From: GWE2-42-39 sp963662895
Lineage (GTDB): Bacteria > Bacteroidota > Bacteroidia > Bacteroidales > Prolixibacteraceae
Assembly (NCBI GenBank): GCA_963662895.1
Contig: OY759981.1
Location: 2,790,001 to 2,854,000, forward strand
Reading direction: 5' to 3'
DNA length: 64,000 nucleotides
The position numbers were made by a program, and so were the translations under genes. Numbering within the stretch: position 1 is the stretch's first letter; each line of letters opens with the position of its first letter. Under the pieces are notes generated by a model. It was not told the origin of the DNA, made no database searches, and was given only the letters and a program-made list of their open reading frames with translations. Of the stretch, positions 63,359 to 64,000 are shown piece after piece.

Positions 63359-64000
63359 TTACTGTTTACTGATAACATTTCCTCCTGAAGAAGTGCTGGT
63401 ATTTTTCTTTTCGGGATTTCCGTAGTAAAATATATTTCCTCCTGAAGATGCCTTGGCATTAATTTTCTTTTCTACATAAATAAAGACGTTGGCCCCGCTC
63501 GAAGCTTCGGCATCGCAAAGGGCAGCTTTCAACCCTTCGGCTTTTATGTTCGCTCCCGATGATGCATCCAGATTAACATCGTAGCCTTTTCCGGTAATTA
63601 TGGCATTGGAGCCGGAACTGGATTTTACCTGTAAATTCCGGGAGTAGACTTCGAGCGTGGCATTGCTTCCGGCTGATGTCGAAACACAAAGGTCTTCAAA
63701 GCTCAATGTCCCGTTACTGAATACATTTGATCCTGCCGTGGACGTAATTTTCTCAAGGTCTTTTACAGTGATCAGTACTTTTTTTTCTTTTGCCCAACGG
63801 ATTCGGGCATTGGTGGAAATTTTCAGGGTACTTCCTTCTGTTTCAGTAAGAATGGCTTCATGCAGGTTTTCGTCGGCTACAACGGTTACACGGGTTGGTT
63901 CACCTTGTGTGATCCAGGCATTCATACCTCTTGTTACTTTTATTTCATCGAATTCGCCAACATTGCGTTCTTCCTCAATAACATTACCATTCCCTTTGAT
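63359..64000 (-). CDS. DUF2807 (head GIN domain) beta-helix protein with SSGSN/SSGAN repeats, 5' partial
   Basis: The frame runs from the window edge to TAA near 63359; at least 213 residues are visible and the start lies outside. NVGEFDEIKVTRGMNAWITQ is the head-GIN start (with G-x-N-A-x-I-T-Q), and the beta-helix turns carry TAGSNVF, SAGSNAT, SSGSNAI, SSGANIK, SSGANVF, SSGGNIF and SSGGNVI. The repeat core uses Asn where the neighbouring paralogue uses Asp. The two genes form a tandem pair, probably co-transcribed. An internal ATG at 63925 is not the real start because homologous sequence continues upstream of it. Confidence 0.85.
   Translation of the reverse strand: MKGNGNVIEEERNVGEFDEIKVTRGMNAWITQGEPTRVTVVADENLHEAILTETEGSTLKISTNARIRWAKEKKVLITVKDLEKITSTAGSNVFSNGTLSFEDLCVSTSAGSNATLEVYSRNLQVKSSSGSNAIITGKGYDVNLDASSGANIKAEGLKAALCDAEASSGANVFIYVEKKINAKASSGGNIFYYGNPEKKNTSTSSGGNVISKQ

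Noticed and set aside
62600..63700. CRISPR-like or tandem DNA repeat suggested by the SSGSD periodicity
   Set aside because: The repeats are protein-level beta-helix turns with irregular DNA spacing and variable codons, not direct DNA repeats.

Overview
The window comes from a Bacteroidota chromosome, most likely a Marinilabiliales/Prolixibacteraceae-type glycan degrader. This rests on two SusC/SusD pairs with STN-type SusC proteins, an ECF sigma/FecR pair, PorP/SprF and PorE-like type IX secretion proteins, GH92 and GH29 enzymes, the exbB-(small membrane protein)-exbD-exbD order, and almost no Shine-Dalgarno sites. The genus is inference. Base composition is AT-leaning throughout.

Layout. 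1-770: the end of a DUF4097-like adhesin gene, then two decayed remnants of FtsX/MacB-type ABC permease genes. 925-8062: a sigma factor / anti-sigma / SusC / SusD transport locus with no enzymes, closed by a terminator. 8188-8968: a broken IS1595-family transposase. 9057-9938: an AraC regulator. 10187-10720: a fossil, internally deleted copy of genes that are intact at 26.7-27.6 kb. 10827-29673: a long one-strand PUL-like operon: SusC, SusD, two binding-type lipoproteins, two unfamiliar TIM-barrel-like proteins, an M43 metalloprotease with PKD domains next to its own PorP/SprF protein, a creatinase-like M24 protein, a creatininase-family protein, a mutarotase-like (DUF6786) protein and an MFS transporter, ending at a clear terminator. 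30401-32459: a solitary tyrosine recombinase and a bactofilin. 32477-39584: housekeeping and transport genes (aspartate kinase, TrkH, CorA), an aldo/keto reductase remnant and a GH92 alpha-mannosidase. 40292-43287: a PorP/SprF plus PorE-like OmpA pair. 43643-46018: PgeF and an M20 dipeptidase.

47138-52585 is, in my view, the most interesting block. A LacI-type regulator is divergent from a tight operon encoding a GDP-mannose 3,5-epimerase with all four catalytic residues of the plant enzyme at identical spacing, a two-domain nucleotidylyltransferase/GHMP-kinase protein, a mannose-1-phosphate guanylyltransferase, a RhaM-type mutarotase and a secreted GH29 alpha-L-fucosidase. Two copies of one 12-bp palindrome lie in the divergent promoter region. 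Together these look like an L-galactose (or L-fucose-type sugar) route linking L-Gal, L-Gal-1-P, GDP-L-Gal and GDP-Man, i.e. the plant ascorbate-precursor steps run backwards for salvage, or forwards for biosynthesis. The direction and substrate are inference.

The right end is ordinary housekeeping: TatD nuclease, type I asparaginase, tRNA-Ser(GGA), an ExbB/ExbD proton-channel operon whose exbB carries a one-base frameshift, leucyl-tRNA synthetase, SppA, FolK, and two adjacent DUF2807 beta-helix proteins, the last cut off by the window edge. A recurring theme is decay by in-frame internal deletion (FtsX remnant, creatininase copy).
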